From assembly GCA_030141605.1 (NCBI GenBank), contig JAQGDQ010000003.1, positions 1,195,501 to 1,259,500 of the forward strand: a DNA stretch of 64,000 nucleotides, given 5' to 3'. This stretch comes from Tubiluchus corallicola. Taxonomy: Eukaryota > Priapulida > Priapulimorpha > Priapulimorphida > Tubiluchidae. Shown piece by piece: positions 11,901 through 23,430 of the stretch. The number at the start of each line of letters is the position of its first letter. The stretch's first letter is position 1. The position numbers were made by a program, and so were the translations under genes. The notes beneath the pieces are model-generated. The model ran no database searches. It had not been told where the DNA came from and saw only the letters and a program-made list of their open reading frames with translations.

Positions 11901-14900
11901 CACTGAAGGAACAGCCCTTGTGTTGCTACTAAAGGATTCTGTAGATGAAACAAAAGGAGTACTGCTAACAGGAAGTGAAAAGGATGTTTCCATTCCAGAA
12001 CTTACAGTAGATTCCACTGGTTCTTCAGTGATCAGTGTAGTGACTGTCGGCATTGTTGATATAGAAGACAATGTTGTATCATTGTCAATTGTCTGCATTG
12101 TAGTTTGTGATGTAGACGGACTTAATGAGGTAGAACCTGGCAACTCTGATGTCATCACTGTAGGCGCTTCCGAAGTATTTAAATTTGAAGTGATTGCTGT
12201 AGATAATGTTGGTATACTTGATGTAGAAGACCGCGTAGTCTCATTATCAGGTGTAGTTAGTGTAAATTGTGTAGTAGATTCCATTGAAGGAACAGCACTT
12301 GTGTTGCTACTAAAGAATTCTGTAGATGAAACAAAAGGAGTTCTGCTAACTGGAAATGAAAAGGATGTTTCCATTCCAGAACTTACAGTAGATTCCACTG
12401 GTTCTTCAGTGATCAGTGTAGTGACTGTCGGCGTTGTTGATATAGAAGACAATGTTGTATCATTGTCAATTGTCTGCATTGTAGTTTGTGATGTAGACGG
12501 ACTTAATGAGGTAGAACCTGGCAACTCTGATGTCATCACTGTAGGCGCTCCTGAAGTATTTAAATTTGAAGTGATTGCTGTAGATAATGTTGGTATACTT
12601 GATGTAGGAGACCGCATAGTCTCATTATCAGGTGTAGTTAGTGTAAATTGTGTAGTAGATTCCATTGAAGGAACAGCACTTGTGTTGCTACTAAAGAATT
12701 CTGTAGATGAAACAAAAGGAGTTCTGCTAACTGGAAATGAAAAGGATGTTTCCATTCCAGAACTTACAGTAGATTCCACTGGTTCTTCAGTGATCAGTGT
12801 AGTGACTGTCGGCGTTGTTGATATAGAAGACAATGTTGTATCATTGTCAATTGTCTGCATTGTAGTTTGTGATGTAGACGGACTTAATGACGTAGAACCT
12901 GGCAACTCTGATGTCATCACTGTAGCAGCCACTGTTGTTGCCATAACAGTTGTAATATTATTATCCTGCATGAGTTCCTGCGTAGTTGAGGAAATATTTT
13001 CTGTTGTGACTGTTGGGTTTGTAGTTTCTACTAATGATCCAGGCCCAGTAGTGTTGCTGTCTGTTTGGTTTAAATCTAATGAGGGCAATAGGCTTGCTAG
13101 TACGTCTTTTTCAGTAGTTGTAGATTTTGTTACAGCTACTTCTATACCCTTTGTCCCTAATGTCCGTGTTTCAATTTCTGGATTGTCTTCCACAAAAATT
13201 GTTGCCATTTTTATTCTTGAAGGAAAAGTTGCCCCAATTTGAAACAAAGGAGGCGTTGTAGGAAGTTTGTTAAATAATGTAGCCATTGTTTTGCTAGTAA
13301 CATCATTCATTACTCGACGAGTTGTATCACGTGGCATTGGCTCTGGAGTTGGCACTATCTCTGTAGTTGAGCTCGTATTCATAGAATCAGTACCAGATAA
13401 AGAAGCCGAATCAGTGATGCCATTATTTTGCACTTGATTTGGACCTATATTAGGAAGTACGTCTTCAATATCAGAGGTATTTTGTCTTAAGGAATCTGTT
13501 GTAACAATTTTGCTAACAGGCACAATAAGTCCCTTTGGGCCAAATGTCATTGTTTTAATATCTGAATTATCTTTGACAAAAATGTTTGTTTCTTTCAACC
13601 GCGTTGGCAGTGTTACACCAAACTGTGGTTGTGATGTAAAAAATGAACTAGGCTTGTTGAAGAGAGTAGCCAAGGTTTTTGGAGTCGCACCTTCTAGTGC
13701 TGACTCTGTGTTAGATAAAGAAGCAGAGTTAGTAGACCTATCATTTTTCTCCTGATTTGGATCAATGGAAGGCAGTATATTTTCCACGTTGGGTACATCA
13801 GTACTTGGATCAATTGGTACAATAAGCCCTTTTGGTTTGAAAGTTGTTGTTAGCACATTCGGGTTGTCCTTAACTGCAATGTTTGTCTTTTTTATTCTAG
13901 TTGGTTGAGAAGCACCGAACTGTGATCGCGCTGTGAAAAATGTGAACGGGTTTTCTACTTTGTTGAAAAGAGTCGCTTTTGACTTTTGCGTAGTCACCAC
14001 CGGTTTTGAAGTTACATCCTTTTCAGAATCATCTGTTTTAGACAAAGATGCAGAGTCAATAAGTCCATCATTTTGTTGTTGATTAGAGTCAACTGTAGGT
14101 AATAAATTTTCAACGCCCGGGATAGTTTGTACAGTTACAGCAGATGCTCTACTTTCACTTACTGCAATAATTACTCCGTTTGGACTGAATGTACTTGTCT
14201 TCACATCTGGGTTGTCTTTTACTGTAATGTCTGCCACCTTCAAGCGCGAAGATGGTGTTATACCACCAAACTGAGATCTTACTGTAAAAGCTGTAAACGG
14301 GTTAACTACCCTATTAAAAAGTGTAGCTTTAGTTTGCTGTGTTTCAGGATTGATAGTCGGTTGACTAAAAAACTGTTCTTCCGGCTGACCGACCAAATCC
14401 ATTGCACTAGAATCTATGGCTCTTTCTTTTTGATTACGATTACCGGAAGATGATAAGCGTTGCGTCATCTGTCTTCGATCGCCTGCAAGCTCATTTGGCA
14501 CTGGAATAATAAGACCATTGGGCTTAAACGTTGTCGTGCGTACATCTGCATTGTCTTTCACTACTACATTGACGTTCTTTTCCTGACTTAAATCATTATC
14601 AATGCGGCCAGACCGAACGGTGAAGAACTGGAAAGGATTTTCGGGAACGGAATTGAATAAAGCCGGTTTCTTTCCCGTTACTACTGTGTCATCCAGCTGG
14701 GAGTACACTGGCACCTAGACAAAAATTTAACGTTCACAAAAATTTTACGTCTAAACTTAGGAAAATAGAGGAAACTAAAAATGGTGTCTCTCCATAATTA
14801 TCAGAATGAATTTACAATTTTTAATTTTATTTTTTGCGCACATTTTCCGGATAGATTTGTAAAAATTGAAGTCAGACCTGGAAGATGCTTTTGGATACAA

Positions 14901-15181
14901 TAACTTCTTAACGGCTACTCTTAGTTGGAATCAAAATCGTTTTTAGTACACATGTCCTTAATTATATCCCTTTTTATAATGTGCTGTTGTGAGCTCAAAG
15001 TAGATCATAGAACAAATAAATAGACAAGAAAAATGTGTGCGTACATGGATTCCGTACAAACTGACTGCAGTTTTTCATAGTTCACAGAATATGGTTAAGT
15101 AGAATAAAAAGTTTCTACGCTAAAACGTAATTGACCAACCTTTAGTTGCCAACACAAAAAGACAACCAGGAATTTTCTCAT
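1373..15181 (-). CDS. Gene A: giant mucin-like ZP-domain transmembrane matrix protein (3244 aa, 9 coding exons)
   Basis: Coding exons in transcript order: 15181-15140, 14714-6272, 5929-5739, 5327-5179, 4808-4645, 4470-4389, 3604-3442, 2212-2056 and 1716-1373. All introns are GT-AG, all phases agree, and the total is 3245 codons including stop. The start is ATG at 15181 ([14 protein letters not shown]), joined in phase 0 to VPVYSQLDD, which makes a signal peptide. Residues about 15-600 hold five related modules. About 600-1990 is Ser/Thr mucin-like with two tandem arrays. About 1990-2300 is Gly/Tyr/Pro-rich, and about 2150-2640 is rich in GV-type motifs. The ZP domain runs from about 2830 to 3081 with ten cysteines, followed by RQRR (3085-3088), a hydrophobic patch (about 3107-3118), a transmembrane helix (about 3145-3168) and a cytoplasmic tail. 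ZP proteins of this form polymerise at apical surfaces after cleavage; the specific role here is unknown. An AG just before the ATG suggests an intron in the 5' UTR. Confidence 0.93.
3738..4125. repeat. Compound tetranucleotide satellite (CTAA)n-(CTAG)n-(CTAA)n-(CCAA)n-(CTAA)n-(GACT)n
   Basis: Lies in the gene A intron between the exons at 3604-3442 and 4470-4389. Blocks of CTAA, CTAG and CCAA follow each other with sharp borders, then decay into CTAA, CCAA and GACT. Each block differs from its neighbour by one base of the unit, as expected if a point mutation inside a microsatellite was then amplified by slippage. Confidence 0.97.
6860..8250 (-). repeat. Dispersed Gly-Val beta-like motif repeats of gene A
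   Basis: Motifs of the type YP.(I/T)G(V/I)(K/N)V recur at least eight times: [54 protein letters not shown] and YPNIGLKV. Relatives such as TGVGTGVG and TGVSVQIG lie upstream. Spacing varies. They look like short alternating hydrophobic strands, but no known family was recognised. Confidence 0.8.
8960..10560 (-). repeat. Mucin array 2 of gene A: 252-nt (84-residue) unit, about 6.5 copies
   Basis: A marker recurs at 9152, 9404, 9656, 9908, 10160 and 10412, an exact 252-nt period that keeps the frame. Each unit consists of two related halves of about 42 residues ([20 protein letters not shown] and [19 protein letters not shown] types). Proline and threonine dominate, which suggests an extended glycosylated rod. 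Confidence 0.95.
11440..12960 (-). repeat. Mucin array 1 of gene A: about four copies of a 381-nt (127-residue) unit
   Basis: A marker string in the unit recurs at 11760, 12141, 12522 and 12903, so the period is exactly 381 nt and in frame. The unit is Ser/Thr-rich with [15 protein letters not shown] and [11 protein letters not shown] motifs, giving many O-glycosylation sites and some N-glycosylation sequons. Copies are very similar at the DNA level, which suggests recent duplication or gene conversion. Confidence 0.95.
13060..14680 (-). repeat. Five degenerate about 100-residue N-terminal modules of gene A
   Basis: Each module has an aromatic start ([36 protein letters not shown]), then R.K...I.VKDNP.(V/I).T.TF.P.G.I.PV, then a linker of the form LLP..D.NQ...N....SASL. 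Order and spacing are kept while identity falls toward the fifth copy. I do not recognise the module. The core looks like a short beta-rich unit, but that is inference. Confidence 0.85.
15140..15181 (-). other. Signal-peptide mini-exon of gene A
   Basis: 42 nt encoding [14 protein letters not shown], ending at the donor AAG|GTTGGT in phase 0. The ATG follows an acceptor-like pyrimidine tract ending in gcag|g, so at least one non-coding exon probably lies further upstream. The 425-nt intron to the giant exon (14715-15139) shows no other feature. Confidence 0.85.
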
Positions 15182-15182
15182 C

Positions 15183-17050
15183 CTGCAAAAGAAAAATTGT
15201 TTTGCAATAACGCCGGAAACGACCCGGTGTGTTATTATGTGTCACTTTATACGTGTATTGCTATTCTACTACAAGCCTGTTAATTAAGAAAGTATTGTTG
15301 AACAGCTTCGTTGCATAACTGTGGTATGACATGCAACCCTGCGGCCAAATAACTAATTGTTCTTACAATCGTTATTTAAACTCATATAAACATTGCGCTC
15401 GCATACTATATTGCTTACTTGGCCAACGAACTTTTTGTGTTTTATATTACAGACACCGCACTATTGAAAGAAGTACCTAGTACTTTCAGGGCCTAATATA
15501 ATTACAAAAACCAACGACTACTACCAACCAACTACTAACCAACCTACCGAGAAATTTCTTAAATAAATTACCCTTTAAAACATATACTTGGTTATTAAAC
15601 AAGAAAAAACTACTCATCCACGGCAAACAGAAGAACTAAAAAATAAAAATATGTCTGGCTCACTGTAAAAATACACATATGTCGTCTATAACTGTGAATG
15701 TTTTGTACGTATGCGTACTATACATATGTCGTCAATGTGAAGTTATACTGCGCAATTGGATTTTATTTTTATGCTATGTATTGTAAATTTAACTCATTTA
15801 TCTACTTGTTTTAAAGTAATGTATTTAAGTTTTCCCTGTATACATTATGTAAAATGTGAAACAAAATATTTAGTTTATATTATATGTTATATAATAATAA
15901 TAATAACATATTATAACATGTAATATAACATATTATTTATGTGTTATGCAAGACATCTTGAACAAATACAAGCACATAGGAACTACTGCACGACTTTTTG
16001 CAGTGACGGTTTTCCTTCTTAAGTCACGTTATCTATAAAAAGTGATAACACTTATCTAATGATGGATTAGAAAAGGATATTTCGAATCACCCAGATGGAA
16101 TAAACATGTAAACGATTTTTCTACAAAATTCGGCCGAAAAAAGAAATAGTGAGATTATCGAAACTAAGTTTAGATTTGAGACAGGATGTAAGAGTTACTT
16201 AACTTAATGGCATACTATTAGCCTCACACTGTTTGCAAATTTAAAATGTCCGTGATTTAAACGGTTCATGATTTAAACGAAAACGTCTTCCCAACATTCT
16301 ACATTTCTTTTGAAAATTAAAAACAGTGCCTTGATTAAAAAAAGCAAAGGAGTTGATTCCGAAACCAAAGGTTAGTCAAGTTAGTTAACTTAGATAGACC
16401 CTTGCATAAGTATGACAGAAAACAAAAGAAAGATCATGTCGCCCGAACATGATCTGCCGAATATTGTGGTAATTTATTTTATTTTTTCTGTCTTTTTGTC
16501 TGTCTGTCCGTTTGTCTTTATTTCTGTTTTCTTGCTTTCTGGCTTTCTGTCTGTCTATTTCTTTGATTGACTGAGTGAATGACTGATTGACTGATTGATT
16601 GATTAATTCGTTCATTCATTCATTAATTCATTCATTCGTTCATTCATATATTTCTTCCTTCCTTCGTTCATTCTTTTTTTATTTTCTGTTACTTTATTTT
16701 ATTTTATTTTCTCTCTCCTTTTGTCTGTTCGTCTTTATTTCTGTTTTCTTGTTTTCTGCCTATCTTTCCGCCATCCTTTCATTCTTGTTAACAGGTAAAA
16801 TTTTCAATTATGACGAATTAAGCGTTTTCAAAATAAAAAACGTACAAGGTAGAATAAGTTATAGGTAACATGCTAGTAGAACGCTCGGAGGTGGTCTTGT
16901 GTATTACTTCGGATTACCTGTATTAATAGGAATTACCCGGGCAATTTCGCTTACTATACAACTTATTTTAACGATGTTTGGCAATAATCTAAAGCGGTCA
17001 GTGATACAATAATACAAGAAATAATCGTTGAATCAATTAAACGTAATTAA
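15183..17050. other. Upstream flank of gene A, no gene seen
   Basis: AT-rich DNA that should contain the gene A leader exon and promoter, which I cannot place. A low-complexity TAATATAACA-type stretch with internal dyad symmetry lies near 15880-15945. Runs of TCTGTCTG/TTTCTGT and degenerate TGAT/CATT tetranucleotides occupy about 16480-16790. The small frames over these are simple repeats. Confidence 0.5.
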
Positions 17051-17124
17051 AAATGTAAGCTGCTGAAACTTGATTGCTTAATTATATATGTAATTAAGCA
17101 ATCAAGTTTCACCAGCTTACATTT
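17051..17124. repeat. Long near-perfect hairpin (34-bp arms)
   Basis: The left arm starting AAATGTAAGCTG and ending GCTTAATTA is matched by its reverse complement with one mismatch across a 6-nt loop (TATATG). It is a candidate MITE remnant or a precursor-like hairpin. Nothing shows that it is transcribed. Confidence 0.9.
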
Positions 17125-17646
17125 TATTACAAAAATTGAGTAAAAACTTTATGATAACAATTTAAGGCTTCCCTAAAGGCATTTTTAACAGAAAAAGCTA
17201 ACCCTCCTTAAATCATTCAACAGCATTCTCTTGTGTATTTTAAACAAGCAACTGTGTCTAACAGTGTGAAATGATTATTTATAGGATCAACCAGTTGTGA
17301 ATAAATAAACAAACGTTTGTATTATTGAAAGCACTTCTGTTTGAGTACCAGTACTTGACTGTTTAAGAGTTGTTTAGTTAAAACTAGGTAATTATCCCAG
17401 ATTAAATAGCTAACTAAAAGCCATTATACAAATTAATTAAAAACAAATTTCTAATTCCTACCTCTTAGGTGATAATGCATTCGAGTGTGGAGAGGTTATT
17501 TAAAGCTTGTCAGTTATAGTGCAAAGAATTATTTCTTCACTTCTTACATCGTCACACGTACTTATCCTATTCTTCTGTTGTCACCACCAAACAAAAATAT
17601 AGACTGGTTACATACGATGATACACTTTTTTCCAATGACTTTGTAG

Positions 17647-17734
17647 TCAGGTGTGAAGCGAAGATTTCGCACCGCGTGTGGCAGACATTTTGTGACGTCA
17701 CGCCTATCGAAAAACCCGGTAGTGAAAGTTAGGA
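17647..17734 (-). repeat. Dispersed 88-bp repeat, copy 1 (inverted relative to copy 2)
   Basis: Its reverse complement matches 19583-19670 at 86 of 88 positions. It contains the palindrome TGACGTCA. It is part of a moderately GC-rich block (about 17640-18060) that stands out from the AT-rich surroundings and is probably repeat-derived. The open minus-strand frames there (17562-18263) resemble no protein I know. Confidence 0.93.
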
Positions 17735-19497
17735 GAGGGTGTATCATGTGTGTCTATTATTCGAGCAATTGAGCTTAAAATGTGTTACACCGCCGCTAGT
17801 GATGCCTCCTTCACTACGGCTAACACACGAAGAGACAATGCTGGTATTAAGTTCACCGCGTGCGAAACATACATCTGGGAGTGGGGTTTTACCTGACAGG
17901 TGAGTGAACTCAGGTAACCAGGAAGCGGCACGAGACAGACCAAGGCGGACCTCAGTGAGCGAATAAAAACTTATGCGAAGTGTGCTGATGGGATGTATCG
18001 CTTCATGTATGTGGGTAAAATCACGCTTATCGTCCAGGCATATGACTTTCAACAGTTACTGAAAGAACAGCGTAGGCGTAACAGATGTTCACAAAGAACA
18101 GACCTGTGTCAACATTCAAACAAAATGCAGTTCGCAATTGCTTTGTTGGGTAAATGGAAAAAATAACTTTACGTTTTTGCTTCATTAGCAAATTTGCAAT
18201 AGCATTTCGCGCTTTACTGTCGCTACTGACACGCGTAAACCAAAAAAGAGAGTTGCCCCACACAAATTGCAGTGAATTGAAGATTTTGCGTCAAAAAGAA
18301 AATGAACAAAAACACTATAAAATGCAACAACCAAGAAGTTTTTTTTATATTAATTGACGCCGTATTTATGGTGAACTACAAAAACATGAATGCTCTGGCA
18401 GTCAGCCTGAACTCGAATAAATGAAATTTTATACAGTGCACAGGCCTATTTGTGTATATTTGTATATAAGACATAAATGGTATCAAGAAACACTCTTCAT
18501 GCTTTCAGATTCGAAAATTAAAGACAACTATGTTTTTGCTCATCGCGTGCTTATATTTGTCCTAAAGCTGCAAACGTACGTAAAAATTACGCCCTTTAAT
18601 TACTTTTCCGGCATTCAGAGTTTTGTTGTGTCTGAAACTCACTGAAAGTCAATAAATTTTGTTTGTTTTCATTGTTTGAAACTTTAAAATGTGTTATAAG
18701 CGAGACAACTGGGTGTATTCAAGTACTCGTGAATTACGGTGTAACAGGTACTTAGAACTGGCTGAGTGAGAGACTATTAGTTTCATTTGAACTGTTGGCA
18801 CCTCCTCTACCTATTCATGAGTCACGGTAAATTGCATTTAACAACAGCAAAAATTTAAAACCGCATTATTTAAGCACATTAATCATGGCATGCAGAACAC
18901 CTGTAGTGGGAACAACGAAAATTTCGTTCATCGTAATTCACTTTATTTAAATTTAAGTGTATCTGCATCCGGCAACTATTGTAATAGGTAGCGTTTCTGG
19001 TTTTGAAAACAAAAGTGAACTAAAAGTTTACGACATTTGTTTTGTAGGTCAAAATTTCGTTGCCTCGTTTGTGCAAGTTCATTCGCTTTAAGGCGTTTAC
19101 AACTTTTACTTTTACTTTTTACTTCCCGTACCTTTTCCTTACCACGCCTATAATAATGTTATACTAGTTACAATAGATGATTGTTGCAAGCCCCCAGGAC
19201 CTAAGTGGTGACTAAATTTATACCTTTAGTATAAAATTACTTTTCAGGCGGCAGTAAACACCAGCAAACACAAGCATGAGTTTACAAAAGCTAACGAAGC
19301 TTTTTGGAGCTCACCGGCAACTTTAGTCTTAAGAGACACAGAGTTTTTTAAGCCTGTGGATTCAGAAACACTTACTTTAGTAAATTTCTGCTTCAGTCAT
19401 ACTTTGTCATTTAGAAATTAGTCCTACCTCATTAATGACAGGTCCGGTTTACTTGAATAGGGCGAGTAAAACACACTTCTTGTGTTTCCTTCAGTTA

Positions 19498-19749
19498 CTG
19501 AATTTATAATTAAGTTCAACTAACAATGCTGCAGAAAGTAAGAGTTCTCAGTCTCAGCTTTTTCTTATAAGAATAAATCCGATCCTAACTTTCACTACCG
19601 GGTTTTTCTATAGGCGTGACGTCACAAAATGTCTGACACACGCGGTGCGAAATCTTCGCTTCACACCTGAATTTATAATTAAGTTCAACTAACAATGCTG
19701 CAGAAAGTAAGAGTTCTCAGTCTCAGCTTTTTCTTATAAGAATAAATCC
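19498..19749 (+). repeat. 83-bp direct repeats flanking dispersed repeat copy 2
   Basis: 19498-19580 and 19667-19749 are the same 83-bp sequence (starting CTGAATTTATAATT). The 86 bp between them is the second copy of the 17.7-kb element. The arrangement looks like an insertion together with duplication of its target, or a tandem duplication with the element trapped inside. No coding potential. Confidence 0.92.
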
Positions 19750-21740
19750 ATTCTGGTGATTTTTCTCTAATGCATTGTATGTATCATATGTATCAGAATA
19801 ATTGAAATTGTAAATCTGGGCAGTTTTAAACTGATCGACAACAGTCGACGACAATCGTCACAGTTCATTACTTACTTTTCTTGTGTACAAATATTACTAA
19901 TGTATTTGAAAATTAGCACGCATTTAGAATTTGTTATGAAGCATTGAATTTATTACCATTTGATTAGTGTTATTTTGAGATTATGAAACTGACTTTTGTC
20001 AAACAAACATTCTTAGACTTGTTATGTATAGTATTGTATTTTGTGTGATAGTACTGTATAGATTTAGATTTGTTGTACTTAACTATATTTCACATTGAAA
20101 TTAATTATCTTTGTCCTATTCTCGATGTACATTTTGGACAATAGTCTTATTTTGGACTATATATACTTGTTTACTGAACCACCATTACATACAGCAAGCG
20201 TCAGCAACAAATAAACAATACACATTTAACCAACAGTAAAAGAGACGTTTACTAGAGACAAAATCCCCTTACAAAGGAATATTGTTCCCCGAGCGTACAG
20301 AACAAAAATAACTATCACAACAATGTTAGCTAAAGGAGTATTAATAACTCTTTACAAAACTATGTTTAGATTTTACGTAGATAATAAATGATCCTTCATA
20401 TGAAAAGATGATTCCGGAAAAACTACAATTTTGCATAATTCTACATTTGACTACTCATTAATCATTGTCATTTGGTATAGCAGAAAAAGGAGGAAACAAA
20501 TTTTCAATATTATTAAAAAGTGCAAACCTTTCATCCTGAAAACGATGACATTTCATAACTAAATGTATTTCAGCTTCGATTTGGTAACGGTCACAGTAAA
20601 TACTTTTTAGTTAGCTTAAATGTATTACTTTTTTATTAAAAGGTCTTATGTTACCTTTACCCAATGATTGTCACAAACAACACTTGTTTACACTCATTTT
20701 GACCTACTCTGATAAAGTATTCCAGCCAACTTACTTCACCTCCTCCTTGACTCTCTACGTACTCTCCAGGCACTCAAATGTCTTTTCTGTTGCTAAATCG
20801 TCTTGACCTTAAAACCATATCCAATAATCCAATCCAATTACTGTGTTAGTGTAACTTACAACATTTGTAATTTACAACACTTATAATTATACAATTCTGG
20901 TAGCGATTACTCTCTAACACGGGAATGTCTTAATGACAAGAATTGGGATGATTAATAAAAAATGTACACTAAAGGAATAAAAGATATAAATGTCTTTATT
21001 GTAGGATTTTTAATAAAACGCTTATTCTTTAACATGAGAAACCAAACAAAATTATGAATTGATGCCTGTCAGATAGATTGATACGAAATAAGCCTGTCAG
21101 ATACATGATAGTCTGTGCAAGTGTTATTTTATACAGTTAGCACTCAGCAAGTTGGGATCCAATATGCAAAAGATTAGTGGAGATTACTGTGGCGGCACCG
21201 AAACCCGCTATCCTCTGAGTTTTAGGCGCTGAGCCAGTCTTTGTATATGCGTTTTAGCCATGCTCAGAATTCTTTTATACATCACACTGAAAACTGAATA
21301 GCTATGACAATAGTATGACAGAAAAACTACGGGCCAAGCGCGCAGTGTTAAATCTGTTGTTCTCTTGAAAATTCAGTGTGTTGTAGTATACACGCATGTT
21401 ATAATTTTCGAAATGACATTTGGAAACTTTTACTATTTTTTTCCTCAAATAGTTATGTGGTTGTGAAAGAACGTAGCGTTAAAGAAGCAACATACTACGT
21501 TAAGAAAATAGCTCACCTATCTGCTGATGAATCATCTATCTGTTGTCACTTCAAAGTTTTCGTATTTACTAGCCATTAAATTAAAAACAATGGGAGGAAG
21601 TTTTTAACTAAATTGTGAGCTCTAGGATAAAATCGATTATATAGCCATCTACCACAATGCCACAAAATAACAATCTGTAAGATAGTAATATAGTTCACAT
21701 AGTTCAGTTTATTCATATAGTTTACATGGATTGTATGTCG
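19750..21740. other. Gene-poor AT-rich stretch
   Basis: No ORF with recognisable composition, no splice-linked exons and no RNA gene seen. The stretch from 17735 to 19497 is similar apart from the GC-richer block noted above. Confidence 0.45.
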
Positions 21741-23086
21741 TTTCGCCAGGGCACAATTCGCGATTGCATTATTTCGCCAGGACACAATTCGCCATTGCAT
21801 TATTTCGCCAGTCTATCTTTTCACCAGCGTATTATTTTGCCAGTATATTAGTTCGCCAGTTGATAAAAGAAATAGTGCAAAAAGAATTTAAAAGTATGTA
21901 AATAGTAGCACACATCGTCAATGCATCATTTCGTCAGTTTATCTTTTCGCCAGTGCATCAGTTCGCCAGTCCATTTTTTCTCCAATTGATATTAGAAATA
22001 GTACAAAGAGTATTTAAATAGTAGTACACTTCGCCGGTGTATCTTTTCGCCGGGCTATCATTTCGTCATTTGTAAATGGAAACAGCGCAGTTAGTATTTT
22101 AATAGTAGTACGCTTCGCCAGTGCATCATTTCGCACGTCTATTATTTCGCCGCCTGGGCACACCCTTAACATTATATAACGAAAGGTCCTTTCTCTTGGA
22201 CCGCTTAAACGTTTGGACCTCGAGGTTCTAATTTTTGAAGAATCTTACCAGGACTTTTTCATTAACTTATTCTATAAAGAAGTGGTCCCTGCAGTCCAAA
22301 TTTTTGTTGCAGATTGTCTGTTCCTTTGTACATCTGACCTGTCTCAACCTTTTCGTATGTGAAACCATTGACCTTTTATGGACCCTTTTATGACTAAATT
22401 TGGGACACCACAACTCCTTAGCGAACGAAGCCATTTTGAATCACTTGCCAAACACTGGAGATAGAGTTGTCCCTGATCCACTAGCCCTAGAAGCCATTTG
22501 GACCTCGAGGTCCTAATTTTTGCCGTATCTCACCATATCTTTACCTTATGTTACTCGTTACTGAAGCGCCACCTACAAACATGGTGGCCAATACCGATAG
22601 TCCCATGATTGCTTATTCAACGGTGCGCACTGATGCCGCCTACTTACGATTATTGTTTAAAGGCCGTTTTCCAAACCCTTTTTTCCCCTTGTTAAGGTAT
22701 GGGGAGGCCAAAATCCTGTTCCCCCTTAAGGTATAGGAAAAAGGGACAACTTTGACGAGCCGTTACTCCCAAACGAAGTTTTCTCCAATAATCTCCATTC
22801 TGCTGGTGATAGTCCAATCAATTCTCTACCACCATCCTAAAACATGTCCTCCCGCAACATTAAGCACATCTTCCACAATCAATTCCACAGACCCATTTTC
22901 ACACTCTAAAAACTAGCAAATAACTTCTAACTCTTGCCATGCACTGGCGAAGTGTACTACTATTTAAATACTTACTGCACTATTTCTAGCTACAAATGGC
23001 GAAATGATACACCGGCGAAATGACAGACTGGCGAAACGATAGACTGGCAATATGTAACACTGTCAAAATGCAGACTGGTGAAGTGG
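21741..23086. mobile_element. Candidate foldback-type element with tandemly repeated inverted arms
   Basis: The left part (21741-22155) is packed with units of the form TATTATTTCGCCAGT. It also has three copies of a longer unit with GAAATAGTGCA..GTATTTAAATAGTAGTACACTTCGCCAGTGCAT, near 21861, 21990 and 22070. The reverse complement of the same unit, with flanking GGCGAAAT units, occurs at about 22938-23086. The middle holds a repeated phrase TTTGGACCTCGAGGTTCTAA (22213 and again near 22497 with one change). No transposase was seen, so it would be non-autonomous. Long inverted arms built from short tandem units are the hallmark of foldback elements. Confidence 0.7.
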
Positions 23087-23218
23087 GTGATTACCGTTTA
23101 GGTATTATTGCTAATTATATAGTGCAACCTCACAAGCATTATGAACTAATGTTTTAAACACAGCAAAAATGGCTACGTCACTGACGGGCCTTTTGTACAT
23201 CAATATGAGAAATCTTCA

Positions 23219-23430
<212 letters not shown>

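Larger units (their letters stand above)
6272..14714 (-). other. Giant exon 2 of gene A (8443 nt, extracellular arm)
   Basis: One uninterrupted coding exon from the acceptor ctag|GTGCC at 14714 to the donor AATG|GTAAGT at 6272. It ends in phase 1 and joins the first ZP exon to give [10 protein letters not shown]. The GTG at its 5' edge is not a start codon; the real start is in the upstream mini-exon. Order on the protein: five degenerate modules with a VKDNP..T.TF.P.G.I.PV core, Ser/Thr-rich arrays, a basic Gly-rich linker near 8770 (RRRGGGG), Tyr/Pro/Gly-rich sequence, repeated YP.IGV.V-type motifs, and a linker containing KTRRRG, a second possible basic cleavage site, just ahead of the ZP domain. 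Confidence 0.92.

Noticed and set aside
11257-13242. 661-codon plus-strand frame, Val/Ser/Asp-rich and repetitive
   Set aside because: It is the antisense of the gene A mucin array. Ser/Thr codons of a repetitive sense strand leave the opposite strand free of stops, and the repeat period (a multiple of 3) copies that openness. No splice or start context.
14712-14714. GTG at the 5' edge of the giant exon as the start of gene A
   Set aside because: It directly follows an acceptor (ctag|GTG), and an upstream mini-exon supplies an ATG and signal peptide in phase. The same applies to the GTG near 35772 in gene B.
17562-18263. Overlapping minus-strand frames as a gene
   Set aside because: They overlap the dispersed 88-bp repeat, change frame and show no domain or splice-linked structure.
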